NCBI GenBank assembly: GCA_049515655.1
Contig: JBEKTW010000020.1
Location: 1-64,000 of the forward strand
Origin: JBEKTW01 sp049515655
GTDB lineage: Bacteria > Bacteroidota > Ignavibacteria > UBA10030 > SZUA-254
DNA: 64,000 bases
Direction: 5' to 3'
Shown here piece by piece: positions 61,132 to 64,000 of the stretch (its first letter is position 1; each line of letters begins with the position of its first letter). The notes beneath the pieces are model-generated. The model was not told the DNA's origin, made no database searches, and worked only from the letters and a program-made list of their open reading frames with translations. The position numbers were made by a program, and so were the translations under genes.

Positions 61132-62100
61132 ATGGGTCGATTAGTGCGCAGGCTCCGTTTCTTGCGTCCCGTGGACGCATTGACCATCACCTTTGCGCTT
61201 TTTTTGTCGGTCATTTGTCTGGTTATTGCTCCCCACCTCAGCCTGTGGTTTTGTATCATCTGCATCAACGTACTCGCGAGCGCCGGGGTTATCGTGTTCG
61301 CTCAAATAGCCGCGGGCGCAACAGACCCTTCGAAGCTCAACGTGCTCCAACCAGGAAACCCCTTTTTGAAAATTGTCTACGACTGGTACCCTGCGCCTCT
61401 TGTTTTTCTCTCCTACAAGGAAATTTACCTCGTCCTGCAGGCGGTGGGCATGCCCGACCGCGACAACGTGCTTATAGCCATCGACCGATGGATTTTCGGC
61501 GTTCACCCGACAGTCTGGCTGTATCAATTTGCCACACCGGTGGTGACGGAAATTCTCGAGATTGCGTACGCGAGCTTTTACATCCTGATGCTGGTAACAG
61601 GCCTTGAACCGTACGTGCGAAGGGAGAACGGCAAGTTCAATTTTTTCATCTTCACGTTCCTCTATGGCTTCTTCCTGTCGTACATCGGATACTTGCTTGT
61701 GCCGGGAGTCGGGCCGCGATTCACGCTTCACGATTTCTCGGCTTTGAAGGATGAATTGCCCGGCATTTTCTGCACCGATGCAATTCGCGATTTCCTTAAT
61801 GCGGGAGAATCCATTCCCCGGAATGCCGCCAATGCGATCGCGACGGTTCAGCGGGACGTGTTCCCGAGCGGCCATACGCAGATGACACTCATTGTGATCT
61901 ATCTCGCCGCGAAATTCAAACTCAGAACGCGTTATTTCTTGTTTGTTTTTGGAACTTTACTTATCATCGCAACGGTCTATCTGCGCTACCATTACGTGGT
62001 CGACCTGATCGCAGGCGCCATGTTCATGGTATTTACCGTCTGGTCGGCTCCAAAGCTGTACGCCTGGTGGGAGAGATTCCGGACTCACATAGAACCATGA
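61132..62100 (+). CDS. PAP2-superfamily phosphatase (Aur1/Ipt1-like)
   Basis: The 322-residue membrane protein has six hydrophobic spans. The lipid phosphatase motifs are KPSKLN... in the loop before span three, VFPSGHTQMT near residue 243 with the catalytic His, and LRYHYVVDLIAG near 283 with the second His and Asp. The arrangement matches the inositolphosphotransferase-like (PF14378) group. Possible roles are undecaprenyl pyrophosphate recycling or phospholipid head-group transfer. It follows the ATPase gene after 59 bases. Confidence 0.85.
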   Translation: MGRLVRRLRFLRPVDALTITFALFLSVICLVIAPHLSLWFCIICINVLASAGVIVFAQIAAGATDPSKLNVLQPGNPFLKIVYDWYPAPLVFLSYKEIYLVLQAVGMPDRDNVLIAIDRWIFGVHPTVWLYQFATPVVTEILEIAYASFYILMLVTGLEPYVRRENGKFNFFIFTFLYGFFLSYIGYLLVPGVGPRFTLHDFSALKDELPGIFCTDAIRDFLNAGESIPRNAANAIATVQRDVFPSGHTQMTLIVIYLAAKFKLRTRYFLFVFGTLLIIATVYLRYHYVVDLIAGAMFMVFTVWSAPKLYAWWERFRTHIEP

Positions 62101-62217
62101 TGTGTGGTGTTGCATTGGTCCGATGATCGTAACAGGCTGTCGACGATCGGTCGGAGTCAGATTTGCACATTGATCAAATAGACCCGTTTACGCCCGTTTC
62201 GAAAGGAGAAGGGAGCC

Positions 62218-62751
62218 ATGCTCAGGAAAAACATAACTGCGATTTTCGGTATTTCACTTGTTCTCACCGGATGGATGTTGGATGGGTGCGCCACCAAGGA
62301 CCCCGACAGATATTATAATGACCGTGAGGGTTTCTCCATGAAATTCCCCGCGGCATGGGAGAAGAAAGAAGGATTTCTAGGAACGAAAATAATCGCCTGG
62401 GTGCCCAGGAACGGTTCTGCTGATCAATTCCGGGAAGACGTGAATGTGACCGTCGACCGATTACCGAAAGCCTTGACCCTCGATGAATACTTCCAACAAA
62501 GTCTGATCAACATGAAGAGAGTTTTAACCGACTTTCAAGATCAGGAGAAGGGACAGGGTTTCATCGACGACTATGACGCGAAGTGGATGGTCTACACCCA
62601 CAGGCTTGGCGGTTCGACCTTCAAAGTCCTCGCGTACATGATCGTAAAAGATGACCGGGGCTACGTGATCACCTGTACGGCTTTACCCGACCGGTTTTAC
62701 ACCTTCAGGAGTCAATTCGAGGACATCGCACGGAGTTTCCAGTTTGAATAA
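62218..62751 (+). CDS. Lipoprotein with PsbP/DcrB-like fold
   Basis: The 177-residue product starts with a lipoprotein signal (ITAIFGISLVLTGWMLDGCATKD). A single domain follows: YYNDREGFSMKFPAAWEKKEGF, then VNVTVDRLPKALTLDEYFQQSL and ending FRSQFEDIARSFQFE, the pattern of PsbP/Mog1-like proteins. Function is unknown; relatives such as DcrB are periplasmic lipoproteins. AAAGGAGAAGGGAG precedes the ATG. It stands alone. Confidence 0.75.
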   Translation: MLRKNITAIFGISLVLTGWMLDGCATKDPDRYYNDREGFSMKFPAAWEKKEGFLGTKIIAWVPRNGSADQFREDVNVTVDRLPKALTLDEYFQQSLINMKRVLTDFQDQEKGQGFIDDYDAKWMVYTHRLGGSTFKVLAYMIVKDDRGYVITCTALPDRFYTFRSQFEDIARSFQFE

Positions 62752-62838
62752 AACGGTACTGCAGGGGAAAGCGCCGGATCTTCCGGAACATCCTGAATAT
62801 CAGAAACTGTACTCCGACTCATGTTCCCGCGCTGGCAA

Positions 62839-64000
62839 TCACAGAAAAATCCACCACACCAAGGCGAATACCGGAATCAAGATCGGCAGCGAATACTTGA
62901 GGACGTAACCACCGAAGCTCGGGCTATGCGCGCCCGCATGGTCCGCGATGGATTTTACCATGAAGTTCGGCGCATTGCCGATGTAGGTCATCGCGCCGAA
63001 GAATACCGCGGCGACTGATATCGCCTTGAGATATGCGCTCTGGTTGCCAATGAGATACGCAGTTTGAATGTAGTCAACGGGAACATTTCCGGCGGATACG
63101 AGGCCGGGATGGTTTGCCATCAGCACCGCTACGGTGGCACGAATTTCTGAGGCATGGACGCCGGCGACATCTGCAAGTCCGATACCATTCGTTGAAATCA
63201 CATGTTGCACCTGCTGAATGATATCCCGGTCGACAAACAAACCGATGGATGCGCTGAGAGAATTGAGGTATGTCGGTGCATTAGCCAGCACACTCGACAG
63301 GATTCCCGTCCCCCAGTAGAAATGCCCGGCAGAGACGATCCCAATCTTCGCGGAATTTATTTCCAGCCATTCGAGGGCGGGGGCCATTGTCGCAAAAATC
63401 CCGAAGAATAAAATTGCGACTTCCTTCAGCGGCAGAAAATGGAATTCATTCTTTTCATGAATTTCTCTTTTCGTCGTGAAGTATGAACCAACCGCTGCCG
63501 CAGCCATGATTGACTCTCGGGCGAAGATCGGATGCTCAACAAACGCCGCGGCAAGAATCATCAGGAGAAAAAGCATATTGTGAATTCCTCCGATTTCAAA
63601 TTTATTGGCGAGATCTTCCCCCGCGGCCTGGGGTTCCAGCTCTCCCGGTTTTTGATAACTCAAATGATCGATAACGAAGAAAACTAAGAGAATGATTCCG
63701 ACCGCAAGCGCCCAGGCCTGCCAAACGTTCTCGAGCAGCCAGAAAAACGGAACTCCTTTGAGATACCCAAGAAATGGCGGCGGATCGCCAATAGGGGTAA
63801 GTACCCCTCCGATATTGCTGACAAGAAAGATGAAGAAAATTACGTGATAACCGCGAAGCCTGGACCGGTTCATGCGGATGTATGGACGGATCATGATCAT
63901 CGACGCGCCCGTGGTGCCAACGACATTCGACACGACGGCACCGACGGCGAGGAATAGCACATTGGAAAGAGGTTTAGATTTTCCCCTGAGGCGAATATGC
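62839..64000 (-). CDS. NhaD-like/CitMHS-type sodium:proton antiporter, N terminus outside the window
   Basis: The visible 387 codons encode about nine hydrophobic spans. AVGAVVSNVVGTTGASMIMIRP near the visible start is the conserved NVVGTTGA signature, followed by SNIGGVLTPIGDPPPFLG, and FFGAMTYIGNAPNFMVKSIADHAG lies near the C-terminal end. These occur in PF16980-type transporters annotated as sodium:proton antiporters. The reading frame stays open through 64000 (HIRLRGKSKPLSN before the GTG at 63960), so that codon is unlikely to be the real start and the gene continues beyond the window. Substrate is assumed from family. Confidence 0.88.
   Translation of the reverse strand, partial: HIRLRGKSKPLSNVLFLAVGAVVSNVVGTTGASMIMIRPYIRMNRSRLRGYHVIFFIFLVSNIGGVLTPIGDPPPFLGYLKGVPFFWLLENVWQAWALAVGIILLVFFVIDHLSYQKPGELEPQAAGEDLANKFEIGGIHNMLFLLMILAAAFVEHPIFARESIMAAAAVGSYFTTKREIHEKNEFHFLPLKEVAILFFGIFATMAPALEWLEINSAKIGIVSAGHFYWGTGILSSVLANAPTYLNSLSASIGLFVDRDIIQQVQHVISTNGIGLADVAGVHASEIRATVAVLMANHPGLVSAGNVPVDYIQTAYLIGNQSAYLKAISVAAVFFGAMTYIGNAPNFMVKSIADHAGAHSPSFGGYVLKYSLPILIPVFALVWWIFL

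Overview
The window (64 kb, moderately GC-rich, densely packed) looks like a chromosomal segment of an uncultured bacterium of the FCB group (Bacteroidota/Ignavibacteriota/Kryptoniota side). Evidence is a secreted protein with a type IX secretion C-terminal sorting domain (NYPNPFNPST motif), DUF4292-type and DUF6588-type proteins, ClpC, EtfAB, AsmA and abundant OM lipoproteins. Promoters that I can read repeatedly have the form TTGACA-17 bp-TATATT, which is a classical sigma-70 type and not the -33/-7 type of the class Bacteroidia; this favours a lineage outside Bacteroidia. This placement is inference.

Region by region. (a) 0.5-13.7 kb, all minus strand: surface-glycan locus with rmlC, a GT2, a methyltransferase, wecB, a large T9SS-secreted protein with a triplicated module, a GT4, a GT9, a membrane GT39-type transferase and a DPM-synthase-like GT2. 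(b) 13.72-16.90 kb: a 3.2-kb island bounded by a perfect 14-bp direct repeat. It carries the 3' part of an HUH replication-initiator gene and a two-gene cassette made of an intact RelA/SpoT-type nucleotide pyrophosphokinase domain protein and a protein with a C-terminal TIR-like (PF10137/CAP12-type) domain. This is the best candidate for an undescribed anti-phage signalling system. (c) 17-31 kb: metallopeptidase, clpC, a decayed nth remnant, a TPR lipoprotein - DUF4292-like lipoprotein - EnvC-like operon, a DUF6588 protein, SDR, OM protein, RsbW-like kinase, bacilliredoxin and an AlkD-like protein. (d) 31.3-34.3 kb: visibly AT-richer group of small unrelated minus-strand genes (lipoprotein, NTF2-like, signal peptidase I, DinB-like, lipase) with one attC-like site, possibly integron-derived. 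(e) 34.7-39.2 kb: MarR, YceI, DoxX, YqjM-like OYE, aldo/keto reductase. (f) 39.5-46.7 kb: TetR-SDR-TolC-adaptor-RND pump operon, then apaG. (g) 47-54.6 kb: fbp divergent from etfBA, a DUF151 nuclease, truA-pdxJ-ybbR, and a self-contained two-gene bacterial-microcompartment shell operon without enzymes. (h) 55-64 kb: AsmA, rsmA, a Mg2+ P-type ATPase, PAP2, a lipoprotein and a partial NhaD-like antiporter running off the window.

Non-coding structure is rich: two inverted copies of a 92-bp palindromic element, three copies of an AT-rich dispersed repeat, and several REP-like inverted repeats. I found no rRNA, tRNA, CRISPR array or intact transposase. All assignments are by eye from sequence motifs; no database search was run.
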